DNA of 64,000 bases, from the NCBI GenBank assembly GCA_964543475.1, contig CAZIYJ010000002.1, positions 62,001-126,000 of the forward strand, in the 5' to 3' direction. Shown piece after piece: positions 25,883 through 33,908 of this stretch. The notes under the pieces were generated by a model that was given only the letters and a program-made list of their open reading frames with translations, was not told the DNA's origin and ran no database searches. A program made the translations under genes and the position numbers. The DNA is from JAYSYM01 sp964543475. Its GTDB lineage: Bacteria > Bdellovibrionota > Bdellovibrionia > Bdellovibrionales > JAMPXM01. Each line of letters starts with the position of its first letter. Position 1 is the stretch's first letter.

Positions 25883-27162
25883 AACGATCGACGGATCTCC
25901 AATGAGACTCTGTCATTTTTATCGTAGATGCCCAACACAGACTGTGGCGGGCCTTCAAGCACTTCAAATAAAAGTCGTCCGCTCCACTGAGTGGCAAAAG
26001 TCCGAGTCACCTGCGCGGTGTAGAACGACGATTTGTCACTGCCGCTTCTCAAAGCGGACAATTGAGTTGTCCAAAAGTCACTGATTGGCCAGCGCATTCC
26101 AAGAAGAATTGATTTGTCTAAAAGATCCTGAATTGAAACCAAACTTGTGCTCTCAGGTGCTTCAACTGTTGAGCCCTGAAGAATGAATGTGACCACATCG
26201 TCAAAAATCGTAAAGCTTCGCTCGACTCCCGCTACTGATTGGCCTGAATAGGTTGTTAGTTTTTTCGCTGAGCCAAGTGGCGCATCATATCGACTGGCTA
26301 CACGAAATATCCACTCGCCAACCGGCAAAGTTAAAAGGCCCGCGACAGTTCGCCTGCGATAGTGCCTCGGAGTTAGCCGCAATGGAGACTGCAATTGATA
26401 GATCTCTTTTGGGGAAATCGAAATCGGAATTACGTCAAGAGTCGGAAGGATCAGAGGAACGTCAGCTGCTCCTTCAAAATAAGCTACTGCCGCATCTCCA
26501 AGGTCAGTTCTCAACTGCGCTCGCGCGGTGTAGTTATGCAAAAACGCATGATCGATGTCTTGGCGCTCAAGCAAAATATAATCAACACGAGACGGCAGCA
26601 AAAGTTCGATGTTGTCTGAGCGAAGAGGAAACCGAGCACGTCTTGGATACCATGCACTCTCCTCGCCAGGTAACGTTGAAGGAGACTGATTCGGGATATA
26701 TGCAGCTTCGAACTCAAACACGTTTCCGGTATATCCAGCATGAAGTCCGAGGGATGCTTTTGAGATCGGATTGAGCGGATCACCCCAATACTTCATCGAA
26801 GCAATATCCATCGGATTAATCCCATCGGTGCCTTCATACACCAAAGTGAAATAACCGCCATGGAGGTAGACACTATTTGCCTCCGCAGTTAAGTACAGCT
26901 CGCGAGGGTCAGCAATGTAATCGGCACCCCAAGCTTTTGGTAAAGTTGAAATTTGAAAGTACGGATGAACTTTGAGCGAAAAATGATCGTTTGCAGAGAA
27001 AGTATTGTCGTATTCCATCAGCAGTCGCATCTCATGCTGATTTACAGAATCCGGCTGCTCAGAGAAAAACGATCGCCCTTCAGTCGCTATGTAGGCGCGT
27101 GCATCACTGAAGGCCGCGGTTGTGTAGATTAAGGAGAGGAAAAGCATGAAAAAACTTTTCAT
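25879..27162 (-). CDS. Outer-membrane beta-barrel protein
   Basis: The 427-residue protein starts with a signal peptide (MKSFFMLFLSLIYTTAAFSD, cleavage after ARA) and then shows alternating amphipathic strands with charged turns through to a C-terminal RVSLEIRRSF, whose final Phe is the outer-membrane targeting signature. A repeated 'VYLHGGYFTLVYEGTDG...NPMDIASMKYW' region (residues about 95-125) is like the plug or first strands of DUF1302-type porins that accompany RND/LolA-like export pairs. It probably forms the outer-membrane member of the exporter module (inference). It converges with the exported protein and ends 4 bases inside it. Confidence 0.72.
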   Translation of the reverse strand: MKSFFMLFLSLIYTTAAFSDARAYIATEGRSFFSEQPDSVNQHEMRLLMEYDNTFSANDHFSLKVHPYFQISTLPKAWGADYIADPRELYLTAEANSVYLHGGYFTLVYEGTDGINPMDIASMKYWGDPLNPISKASLGLHAGYTGNVFEFEAAYIPNQSPSTLPGEESAWYPRRARFPLRSDNIELLLPSRVDYILLERQDIDHAFLHNYTARAQLRTDLGDAAVAYFEGAADVPLILPTLDVIPISISPKEIYQLQSPLRLTPRHYRRRTVAGLLTLPVGEWIFRVASRYDAPLGSAKKLTTYSGQSVAGVERSFTIFDDVVTFILQGSTVEAPESTSLVSIQDLLDKSILLGMRWPISDFWTTQLSALRSGSDKSSFYTAQVTRTFATQWSGRLLFEVLEGPPQSVLGIYDKNDRVSLEIRRSF

Positions 27163-27180
27163 GCCTATGTCATACGAAAC

Positions 27181-28098
27181 TTATCTATTAAGTGAAATGA
27201 GAAATGGCGATAATTCTGATGGTGGTTCTTTGTCCCATAAACTTAGCGCATACCCGCCGCCGCCTGAGCCCGTAGGCTTAACGGCTATCGCCCCAGATCT
27301 CTCCAGGAACTGAAGATGCTTCCCGCATTCGCCTTCAGTCAGTTGCCAGCGATCGAAGCATTCACGCGCCTTCACTATCGACTGTGCAAGCTGATTAAGC
27401 GCTTTAGGCGACTCCCCCATTTTTAAAGACTCTTCCGCGAGACTGACAGCCTCTCGCATCGCTTGATCAATTTTCTCGCCCTCAGAGCGATTGCGCGCCC
27501 AAAGTGCTTTTACCTTCGAAACACATTCTGATGTTACGCCTCGTTTACCCGAATACGAAATGTACCATTTGGGCTTCCATGTTGGAACGACTTCGAACCG
27601 AAGCCCAGATCTTTCAAAATGTAAACCCTTTGACGATATTGCGACTGCGATATCGACACCACTACTCTCGCCGTGAAACAAGTTTTCAAGCTGGCGAGAA
27701 AATTCGTAAAGTTCGCCTTCAGAAATCCAGTCTCTCGACACAAGCCATTTACCGACGCTCACACACAAAGTTGCCGATGCGCCGAGACCTGCCCCAACCG
27801 GAACTGTGCTGCTAATTGAAAAGTGACCGGTGAGCTCATTGCGATTATGTCCGACAAGCTCCAAAGCTTTTTCGACGACTCCCCAAAATAATAAATGCAA
27901 CTCATTACCGTGCTCACCGGCAAATTCGGCAGTGAGGGGTTTAGTCGTTTCAGCGAATGCGAGTTTTAATGATTTCCCGAAAACTGGAAACACGAGGGCC
28001 GGAGATCCGCGAAGGACTGCATGTTCGCCGGCAAGAATCCACTTACCGAACGCCTCTGTTTGCCATGAATAGACAGCATTCGAAGAAGTGTTACTCAT
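27181..28098 (-). CDS. mvk: Mevalonate kinase
   Basis: The 305-residue GHMP kinase phosphorylates mevalonate with ATP. Motifs are GKWILAGEHAVLRGSPALVF (motif 1), VPVGAGLGASATLCVSVGK (the P-loop-like motif 2), FHGESSGVDIAVA (catalytic Asp region) and VKPTGSGGGGYAL (motif 3). ATG 28098 with GGAG five bases upstream is chosen; the longer frame from TTG 28122 lacks such support. The gene overlaps the mvaD stop by eight bases and is last in the mevalonate operon. Confidence 0.9.
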   Translation of the reverse strand: MSNTSSNAVYSWQTEAFGKWILAGEHAVLRGSPALVFPVFGKSLKLAFAETTKPLTAEFAGEHGNELHLLFWGVVEKALELVGHNRNELTGHFSISSTVPVGAGLGASATLCVSVGKWLVSRDWISEGELYEFSRQLENLFHGESSGVDIAVAISSKGLHFERSGLRFEVVPTWKPKWYISYSGKRGVTSECVSKVKALWARNRSEGEKIDQAMREAVSLAEESLKMGESPKALNQLAQSIVKARECFDRWQLTEGECGKHLQFLERSGAIAVKPTGSGGGGYALSLWDKEPPSELSPFLISLNR

Positions 28099-29071
28099 TC
28101 GCTCCGCCAAATCGCGAATCAAAACTAGAAATCACTTTATATTTCGAGCTAAATGCATTTTGGAATTGTTTTGCAAGATCTAGCTGGTCAGGGCGGTAAA
28201 GTAAATGAACATTGGGGCCCGCATCCATTGTCACAAGCGGTCCATCATTTTGCTTATGCCACATTTCTCGCTGCACATGTCGAAGAACATTCAGTGAGTC
28301 ACCGTTCATGTAACCAAATGACGGTCGCGCCGTTTCAAAAAGAGCGTGCATATCCCAAAACTCTGCCCAAGTAATTTCATAAGCGTCCGCCCACTTCTCG
28401 CCTTTCAAAGCGTTAAGTAGATCACGCAAACGTTGTTCAGCCCGTTCGACACGACCTTTGAATAATGAACTTGTAATCACTCGCTTGTGGGCATCAGAGC
28501 TTGAAACAAGTTTGACCTTGTCATCGACAACCACAACTTGGTGAACAAGGCTCTTATACGGAAGTTCAACCGGCCGAACTCCTTCAGAGCCCCAAATCGC
28601 CCATGGCGTGTAAAATGAGCGACATGAAGAACCAGATCCTTGGCGAGAAAAATCTGCGACGTCAGAAACTGATGCCGATTTTTTGTTAGTTAGTTGCGGG
28701 AGCGCATCGCAAGCAGCTTGAGTAAGGGCTGCAAAACTTGAAGCAGAGCTAGCTAATCCGCAATCAGATGGAAAACCATTTCCAGATCGAATCTGAAAAT
28801 TTCCGTCATACTGGAAAGCATCTTTTAAAAATTTTAAGTGTCTCAAGTATCGTTCTTGGCCCTTTTCACTTAAATGTAAAAAGCGACTGCCCGTCATCGA
28901 CTCCCAAGAGTCATTCTTCCCCGCTGGCGCTTGCTCAAGCTCGACATAACTTTTGAGGTGATCAAGCGTGTAAGAAAAAGACGAATTCGTCGGCCGATTG
29001 CTCGACACATCCGTCTTCCCCATATACTTGATCAGCGCAATATTTGCTGGAGCTTCTGCCCGCCAAACCAT
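28091..29071 (-). CDS. mvaD: Diphosphomevalonate decarboxylase
   Basis: The 326-residue enzyme converts mevalonate 5-diphosphate to isopentenyl diphosphate. The opening AEAPANIALIKYMGKTD is diagnostic of the family, followed by TNSSFSYTLD, SDCGLASSASSFAALTQAAC (phosphate-binding loop) and RQGSGSSCRSFY. The late Asp in VTMDAGPNVHLLY is the catalytic region. GGAGAAGG precedes the ATG. The palindromic repeat at 29086 lies just upstream, between it and the kinase gene pmk. Confidence 0.94.
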   Translation of the reverse strand: MVWRAEAPANIALIKYMGKTDVSSNRPTNSSFSYTLDHLKSYVELEQAPAGKNDSWESMTGSRFLHLSEKGQERYLRHLKFLKDAFQYDGNFQIRSGNGFPSDCGLASSASSFAALTQAACDALPQLTNKKSASVSDVADFSRQGSGSSCRSFYTPWAIWGSEGVRPVELPYKSLVHQVVVVDDKVKLVSSSDAHKRVITSSLFKGRVERAEQRLRDLLNALKGEKWADAYEITWAEFWDMHALFETARPSFGYMNGDSLNVLRHVQREMWHKQNDGPLVTMDAGPNVHLLYRPDQLDLAKQFQNAFSSKYKVISSFDSRFGGANE

Positions 29072-29085
29072 AACCTTCTCCGAAG

Positions 29086-29154
29086 GTACCCGGTTCCCTT
29101 TGCAGAAGCTGCGCGTAAAATGCCGCGCAGCTTCTGCAAAGGGAACCGGGTACC
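29086..29154. repeat. Near-perfect palindromic repeat, copy 1 (two arms)
   Basis: The left arm (29086-29115) begins GGTACCCGGTTCCC and the right arm (29124-29154) is its reverse complement, with one inserted base; the loop is eight bases. The element occupies the gap between the stop of the upstream kinase gene and the Shine-Dalgarno of mvaD. A second copy, one arm only, lies at 32479-32509. As RNA it would form a stem of about 30 pairs inside the operon message. Confidence 0.9.
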
Positions 29155-30110
29155 TATTTGATTTCTTCTACTCGTAATCCTGCACTTAAAGTTTCATCGC
29201 TGGCAACGAGGTTTAGGCCCTTCGGGTTACCTTTTGCATTCAGCCAGCCTCTCCAGTCCTCAGCCTTCGTAAATTCGTCTGACTTTCGATAGATCACGAG
29301 GAGGACGTCGGCACCCATCGCACCACACGACTTTGAAGATAGAACTGGCGAAGTTCCCGCGCTTGTTCTTGCGCTTGTTTTTAACCAATCAAGTTTGGCG
29401 CCCGACTCTCCTGCCTGAAAGCCATTTTTTTCTAAAGTCTCTCCATAACTTTGAATCGCAATACACAAAGATTCTGCGTCTGACGACGTAAGTGCATCAG
29501 CCGACCGCTGGGCCGAATTCCTCAATTCACCAACAGGAATTTCAAACTTTGATTTCAAATGTTCGTGAGTCGCAAGTTTATTGCCAGTGTGAAAAAGCAG
29601 AAAGCCAATATCCTTAAAAGGCCACTCTGTACTTTGAACGCTGAGCTTTGTTCCATCGTACAACACAACTGATCCGGTCAGTTGCGCGATGAGATCAGCA
29701 CCGCTTGGCGGCTCACCTACTCCGTTGTAGGCATACAAGCTGTAGTCTCTAAGTAACTCTGCCCACTGCATTTGGTCTGACTGAATTTCGCCTTCGCGCA
29801 TGATGAGCTCAGCCATATAGAGCATTGCAAACTGTGCCGTCGATGCACCAAAGCCACCGATGCCTTGATAAGGATCGTGGAACTCCATGTCCCAGTGAGC
29901 GAAAAACGCAGCGTGATCTTTTAAAAATTTACCAGCAGGACTATCAGAATGAAAAATTGCTGGAGAATCGGAGCGAGCTTTTTTGGGAAACATATTAAGA
30001 ACGAATCGTGGCTCGGTACATAGCAAAACCGATGGTCCGCCTCTGAGTGCAAGATACTCACCGACTAAAAATGTTTTTCCTGGCACTGAAAGCTGAATAC
30101 CTTGAGCCAA
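29154..30110 (-). CDS. GHMP-family phosphomevalonate kinase
   Basis: This soluble GHMP kinase fits the phosphomevalonate kinase step by position and sequence: IQLSVPGKTFLVGEYLALRG at the N-terminus, GIGGFGASTAQFAMLYMAEL as the ATP loop, GEPPSGADLIAQL and SSKSCGAMGADVLLVIY near the C-terminus. The frame extends upstream to 30185 inside mvaA, but the fold begins at GIQLSVPG. TTG 30110 with AGTAGG just upstream, 13 bases after the mvaA stop, is the likeliest start; this choice is tentative. The step and the protein family (GHMP) are secure, the exact substrate less so. It ends at the edge of the palindromic repeat. Confidence 0.85.
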   Translation of the reverse strand: MAQGIQLSVPGKTFLVGEYLALRGGPSVLLCTEPRFVLNMFPKKARSDSPAIFHSDSPAGKFLKDHAAFFAHWDMEFHDPYQGIGGFGASTAQFAMLYMAELIMREGEIQSDQMQWAELLRDYSLYAYNGVGEPPSGADLIAQLTGSVVLYDGTKLSVQSTEWPFKDIGFLLFHTGNKLATHEHLKSKFEIPVGELRNSAQRSADALTSSDAESLCIAIQSYGETLEKNGFQAGESGAKLDWLKTSARTSAGTSPVLSSKSCGAMGADVLLVIYRKSDEFTKAEDWRGWLNAKGNPKGLNLVASDETLSAGLRVEEIK

Positions 30111-30123
30111 AAAACCTACTAGC

Positions 30124-31461
30124 TCAGCTGTTAAGAGCTGTACCCGTTGGCTTCTGAGAGGCTCGAATCTCCTTGAGCACCTCAATCGCGTTATTCAACG
30201 AAATTCGTTTCGTCAAAACAAGGATCTCTTCTAAGCGCTTTTGCACAATCGGAGCTTCTTTCTCAAGAGCACCAGCCCCGAGAGTTAAGTTCTTAATGTG
30301 AAGCTTCATATGACCTTCGATAATTCCAACCGTCGTGAGTGCGCGGAGCGCTCCAAGATTTTGAACTAATCCTACCGCTGCGCAAACTTGAGAGAGCTCA
30401 GATGCATTCTTTACCTGGAGCATGTTCAATGACATCTGCGCCATCGGATGAAGTTTTGTCACTCCTCCGACAGTTCCCACTACGATCGGAGCTTCAAACA
30501 CTCCCACTAATTCTTCGCCTTCGATTTTCCATTTAGTGATCGAACGATACTGACCATCGCGAGCCGCATATGCATGCACGCCAGCTTCGACTGCGCGCCA
30601 GTCATTTCCCGTTGCGATTAAAATTGGATCAATACCGTTGAGCACACCTTTGTTGTTCGTAGCGGCTCGATACGGATCTTGTTGAGCAAACAATGAAGCT
30701 TCAGCAATTCGCTCCATCATGTCGCGATCAAGACCCTTCATGCGAACAGTCGCACGAGTCAGTTTTGTATCGACGAGGTTCGACAAGATACACATTGTTA
30801 CCGTCTCGCCTGTTAGCTCTTGCACTGGGCCTTTTAAATATTCGCAAACTTGATTCATGATGTTTGCACCCATTGCATCGCAAGGATCTGCAAGCACGTG
30901 AATAACTGCCATGTCAGTGCCATCACCGCGAGGGACTTGGCGAATAACGATATCTTCTACACCGCCACCGCGAGCCACTAGCCCGTGTGCAACATCGGCA
31001 TTCGCCGAAGCAATAAGAGAAACTTTATTTTTTTGAATGATCCCAGCAAAACGAGAGAAGTCGCTCACTTTTGCAATTTGAATTTGGCCGATAATTAAAT
31101 CGCCGAGTGTTTCGCCAGTGATAGTACCGTGCTCATTTACCCACTTAGCAGTTTTGCTGGCTGCTGCGATAATCGAAGTTTCTTCAACTGCCATTGGAAC
31201 AACGAAGGCACGATCATTGATAAAGAAATTAGTTGCGACACCAATAGGAAGCTGGAAGTAACCGATCGTGTTTTCAATAAATTTTTCAGCAAGAGCAGTG
31301 TCTTTAAGACCACCGCTGCGCAAAAACGAAACGTCGTCGGCAGTGATCACGCCCATTGCACTAAGGCGCTCGAATCTTTCTTCGCGAGAAAGTTTTGAGA
31401 AGCCTTGAAACAAGCTTGTGAAATCAGGAGTCTGTTTTTTCATGTTCGAACTTCCTGCCAT
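30124..31461 (-). CDS. mvaA: Hydroxymethylglutaryl-CoA reductase, class II
   Basis: The 445-residue protein is a bacterial class II HMG-CoA reductase, making or consuming mevalonate. Motifs include GVATNFFINDRAFVVPMAVE (substrate entry), GDGTDMAVIHVLADPCDAMG followed by ANIMNQ (dinucleotide-binding region), AATNNKGVLNGIDPI and GVTKLHPMAQMSLNML. ATG 31461 is chosen because AGGAGA lies seven bases upstream; the frame could extend to 31506. It overlaps the end of fni by 22 bases. In an IPP-making operon it probably runs in the synthetic direction. Confidence 0.95.
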   Translation of the reverse strand: MAGSSNMKKQTPDFTSLFQGFSKLSREERFERLSAMGVITADDVSFLRSGGLKDTALAEKFIENTIGYFQLPIGVATNFFINDRAFVVPMAVEETSIIAAASKTAKWVNEHGTITGETLGDLIIGQIQIAKVSDFSRFAGIIQKNKVSLIASANADVAHGLVARGGGVEDIVIRQVPRGDGTDMAVIHVLADPCDAMGANIMNQVCEYLKGPVQELTGETVTMCILSNLVDTKLTRATVRMKGLDRDMMERIAEASLFAQQDPYRAATNNKGVLNGIDPILIATGNDWRAVEAGVHAYAARDGQYRSITKWKIEGEELVGVFEAPIVVGTVGGVTKLHPMAQMSLNMLQVKNASELSQVCAAVGLVQNLGALRALTTVGIIEGHMKLHIKNLTLGAGALEKEAPIVQKRLEEILVLTKRISLNNAIEVLKEIRASQKPTGTALNS

Positions 31462-32474
31462 GCTCTTTTCTCCTGTAAGTCGTTTACAGTTCGAGAACCC
31501 GTACAAAATAGCGCTACTTTGAGTTCATATTCGAGCAATTCTACCTTTTGGTCGAGCGATTCTTCACTCAACAAGGCTGCTTCTATGATTGGTTTAGCAA
31601 AACCTACCATTTTGGCTCCCATCGCTAATAAAATCGCTGCATCTAACCCTGATCGAACACCACCCGAGGCCCAAACCTCGTAAGTTTTACCGATTTCCAT
31701 AGCATTGAGTAAAGACTCCACTGTACCAACTCCCCAGTTGCGAAAAGTCTCAGCCGCCTGCGAGAGCTTTTCGCCAGCTGGAGAACGCCCACCTTCAATG
31801 CGACCCCAGTGAGTTCCGCCAAGGCCCGCGACATCGACTACTTTAATTCCCGTGTCACTTAGTCGCTCGAGTGTCGACTTCGAAAATCCGCATCCAGTTT
31901 CCTTAACGATGACCGGAATTGTTAATTCACGAGTCAACTTCTTGATCGCATCTAAACCGCCTTTGAATTCCGGAGTACCCTCCGGCTGCAAACATTCTTG
32001 GAGCGGATTCAAATGCACGATCATCGCCGACGCCTGAAGGGTTTCGGCTAAACGCTTTACGCGATCAGTTGGCAAACCAATGATCTGACTTAAACCAATG
32101 TTACCGTAAAATTTTACTTGAGAACATTGTTTACGAATCTCTGTCCACTCACGATCGGCAGCGCCATCTTCAAGCTGCCTGCGTTGGGATCCAACCGCCA
32201 TCGCCCAGTTTCGCTTTTCGCAAACCCGCGCCATCTTGAGATTCAATTGAGTAGAATCAGAATGCCCTGCCGTCATCGAACTAACGAACAGAGGTGCTGC
32301 AACTTCTTCTCCGAAAACTTTGCAGCGAAGATCGATGTCTTTGAAATCTAAATCAGGAAGAGCTTCATGAATCAGTTGATAACGATCTAAACCACTCAAG
32401 CCAGTGGCTTGCGTCGCAGGGCTCAATGCCAGGCGAATGTGATCTCGTTTTCGTTGCTCAAACTGCTCCGACAC
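31440..32474 (-). CDS. fni: Type 2 isopentenyl-diphosphate isomerase
   Basis: The 344-residue FMN/NADPH-dependent isomerase interconverts IPP and DMAPP. Signatures are FEQRKRDHIRLAL at the N-terminus, FVSSMTAGHSDSTQLNLKMA, AVGSQRRQLEDG, MIVHLNPLQECLQPEGTPEF and the TIM-barrel phosphate region VDVAGLGGTHWGRIEGGR and WASGGVRSGLDAAIL. The GTG start at 32474 is only four bases from a repeat arm (32479-32509), so the ribosome-binding region is inside the repeat. It is the first gene of the mevalonate operon. Confidence 0.94.
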   Translation of the reverse strand: MSEQFEQRKRDHIRLALSPATQATGLSGLDRYQLIHEALPDLDFKDIDLRCKVFGEEVAAPLFVSSMTAGHSDSTQLNLKMARVCEKRNWAMAVGSQRRQLEDGAADREWTEIRKQCSQVKFYGNIGLSQIIGLPTDRVKRLAETLQASAMIVHLNPLQECLQPEGTPEFKGGLDAIKKLTRELTIPVIVKETGCGFSKSTLERLSDTGIKVVDVAGLGGTHWGRIEGGRSPAGEKLSQAAETFRNWGVGTVESLLNAMEIGKTYEVWASGGVRSGLDAAILLAMGAKMVGFAKPIIEAALLSEESLDQKVELLEYELKVALFCTGSRTVNDLQEKRAWQEVRT

Positions 32475-32478
32475 AGAA

Positions 32479-32509
32479 GGTACCCGGTTCCCTTTACAGA
32501 AGCGGCGCG
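32479..32509. repeat. Palindromic repeat, copy 2 (single arm)
   Basis: Thirty-one bases beginning GGTACCCGGTTCCCTTT match the arm of the element at 29086-29154 with two substitutions (GCAG to ACAG, GCTG to GCGG). No second arm follows. On the minus strand it reads AAAGGGAACCGGGTACC directly before the GTG of fni, and AAAGGGA may act as part of the ribosome-binding site. Confidence 0.85.
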
Positions 32510-32527
32510 TTTAATCGCCATACTCCC

Positions 32528-32566
32528 AAAAAATTAAAAAGCCGAAGGCATTAAATCCTTCGGCTT
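32528..32566 (-). terminator. Intrinsic terminator after rplT
   Basis: On the minus strand AAGCCGAAGG, an eight-base loop and CCTTCGGCTT form a ten-base stem followed by TTTAATTTTTT. It lies about 25 bases after the rplT stop and closes the rpmI-rplT transcript, separating it from the mevalonate operon. Confidence 0.88.
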
Positions 32567-32592
32567 CGAAAAGTCATAATAGTGAATCAGTG

Positions 32593-32961
32593 TTACGCAG
32601 TTGCTTGGCCAGCATTTGGAAGTACTGATTTTACTAGAGCGCTAAAGCCCGCTGCATCAGCTACCGCGATGTCAGCTAAAACTTTACGATCAAGATCGAT
32701 GTTGGCTTTCATCAATGCATTCATGAATGTCGAGTATGTTGTACCGTTCAAACGAGCGGCAGCATTAATACGCGTGATCCATAGTGAACGCATTTCGCGC
32801 TTACGTACTTTACGATCCCGGTAGGCGAACACCATACCACGGTCGTTTTTCTCTTTAGCGTGAATGAATGAACGGCTACCAGCTGAGTAGTAACCAGATG
32901 CTCTCTCTAAAACTTTTTTACGACGACGACGAGCTGTGACGCCTCTTTTTACACGAGCCAT
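32593..32961 (-). CDS. rplT: 50S ribosomal protein L20
   Basis: The 122-residue protein is standard L20: MARVKRGVTARRRRKKVLER, then SGYYSAGSRSFIHAKE, RDRKVRKREMRSLWITRINA and ALMKANIDLDRKVLADIA. It is an early 50S assembly protein and in many bacteria represses its own operon. It follows rpmI by ten bases with a TAAGGAG-type ribosome-binding site. Confidence 0.98.
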   Translation of the reverse strand: MARVKRGVTARRRRKKVLERASGYYSAGSRSFIHAKEKNDRGMVFAYRDRKVRKREMRSLWITRINAAARLNGTTYSTFMNALMKANIDLDRKVLADIAVADAAGFSALVKSVLPNAGQATA

Positions 32962-32971
32962 ACTCTACTCC

Positions 32972-33166
32972 TTAAAAATTCAACAGGCGACGAGCCTGGT
33001 TCATGTTAGCGCTGTGAACGTAAGTTGTGTCCCCGAGGTGGCGCTTGAGTTTAGAGTTGTGGCTCTTAAGTCTGTGACGTAGGCCGGCTTTTTTGCGCTT
33101 CACTTTTCCGCCAGGTAGCAGAACCATGCGCTTCTTCGCACCAGAGTGCGTTTTCGTTTTTGGCAT
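32972..33166 (-). CDS. rpmI: 50S ribosomal protein L35
   Basis: The 64-residue protein opens MPKTKTHSGAKKRMVLLPGG, continues GKVKRKKAGLRHRLKSHNSK and ends in a short MNQARRLLNF helix, all typical of L35. A GAAAGGGAT stretch before the ATG serves as ribosome-binding site. Unlike the usual infC-rpmI-rplT order, a PilZ gene and a terminator separate it from infC, and it has its own candidate promoter. Confidence 0.97.
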   Translation of the reverse strand: MPKTKTHSGAKKRMVLLPGGKVKRKKAGLRHRLKSHNSKLKRHLGDTTYVHSANMNQARRLLNF

Positions 33167-33267
33167 TTCTATCCCTTTCCGAGCAGGCGGTTCACTCTAG
33201 CTGATGTCGTTCAAAGAACGTATTCGGCGAGAAACACTTTGAAGGCCTGGTTCAGTGTGAACGAAAA

Positions 33268-33296
33268 GATATATGGGTAAACCCATGTAAATTCAA
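33268..33296 (-). promoter_or_regulatory. Candidate rpmI-rplT promoter with palindromic spacer
   Basis: On the minus strand TTGAAT (33296-33291) and TATATC (33273-33268) are 17 bases apart, a plausible sigma70-type pair (each 4 of 6 to consensus). The spacer holds ATGGGT-TT-ACCCAT (33286-33273), a perfect 14-base palindrome that could be an operator. A smaller palindrome, CGTTC-TTT-GAACG, lies in the leader at 33208-33220. Confidence 0.45.
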
Positions 33297-33384
33297 GGCT
33301 GATTTGGGAATTTAGACCAGAAGGAGGAGATTATACTTAACCGCATGGCGGCCCAGTCTCAATATACGTGCTTTAAGCCCAAGC

Positions 33385-33705
33385 TTAGCAAGTGCCGCGT
33401 TTTCTGAAGTAATCCACGAGGATTTTTACGTGATCGTTATCGGGCCCAAGGAACCTAACGCCGATTAATCGTTTACCTGGAACCGGCTTCACTGTGTAGG
33501 CGATTTGTCCTTCGAGACGAATCAAAACCGTGTCAGAAAGCTGAAAGGTCATGGCGATCATTTGGCCTTCGGTGAAGTCGCGGTCCGATTCAAATAGCAT
33601 TCCGCCTTCGCTAAATTGACGACCTTTTTCAACCTTGTAGTAATCCTCTGCGTGAATTCCTACGGGCTCATCAATGTCTAAACGAGGGAACCTGCGATCT
33701 TCCAT
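33385..33705 (-). CDS. PilZ-domain protein (possible c-di-GMP receptor)
   Basis: The 106-residue protein is a single PilZ domain. RRFPR near the N-terminus supplies RxxxR, and RQFSEGGMLF is the second motif, although the usual Asp/Asn two residues before Ser is Gln here. Further strands (MTFQLSDTVLIRLEGQIAY, RLIGVRFLG) complete the barrel. Such proteins bind c-di-GMP and act on partners; binding here is probable but the Gln change lowers certainty. It lies between the infC terminator and the rpmI promoter. Confidence 0.85.
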   Translation of the reverse strand: MEDRRFPRLDIDEPVGIHAEDYYKVEKGRQFSEGGMLFESDRDFTEGQMIAMTFQLSDTVLIRLEGQIAYTVKPVPGKRLIGVRFLGPDNDHVKILVDYFRKRGTC

Positions 33706-33832
33706 ATTAGTCTCAAATTATACGAGAATTGATTAACTTTTTGTCGGAATAAACTTTCAGTCTCAGATCTGAGCAAAACTTGTCTCAAACAAATTCAACA
33801 GAACCTGTTTTGAGGCGAATCAAAGCAGGACC

Positions 33833-33864
33833 AAAAAAAAGAGGCCACCCAACAAGGTGACCTC
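33833..33864 (-). terminator. Intrinsic terminator after infC
   Basis: On the minus strand GAGGTCACC, loop TTGTTG and GGTGGCCTC form a nine-base stem with one G-U pair, followed by eight T. It lies about 45 bases past the infC stop and would end the thrS-infC transcript. Confidence 0.9.
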
Positions 33865-33908
33865 ATACTTAGATTTTATTTAGTCGGCCACTGACCCTCA
33901 GTAAGGGA

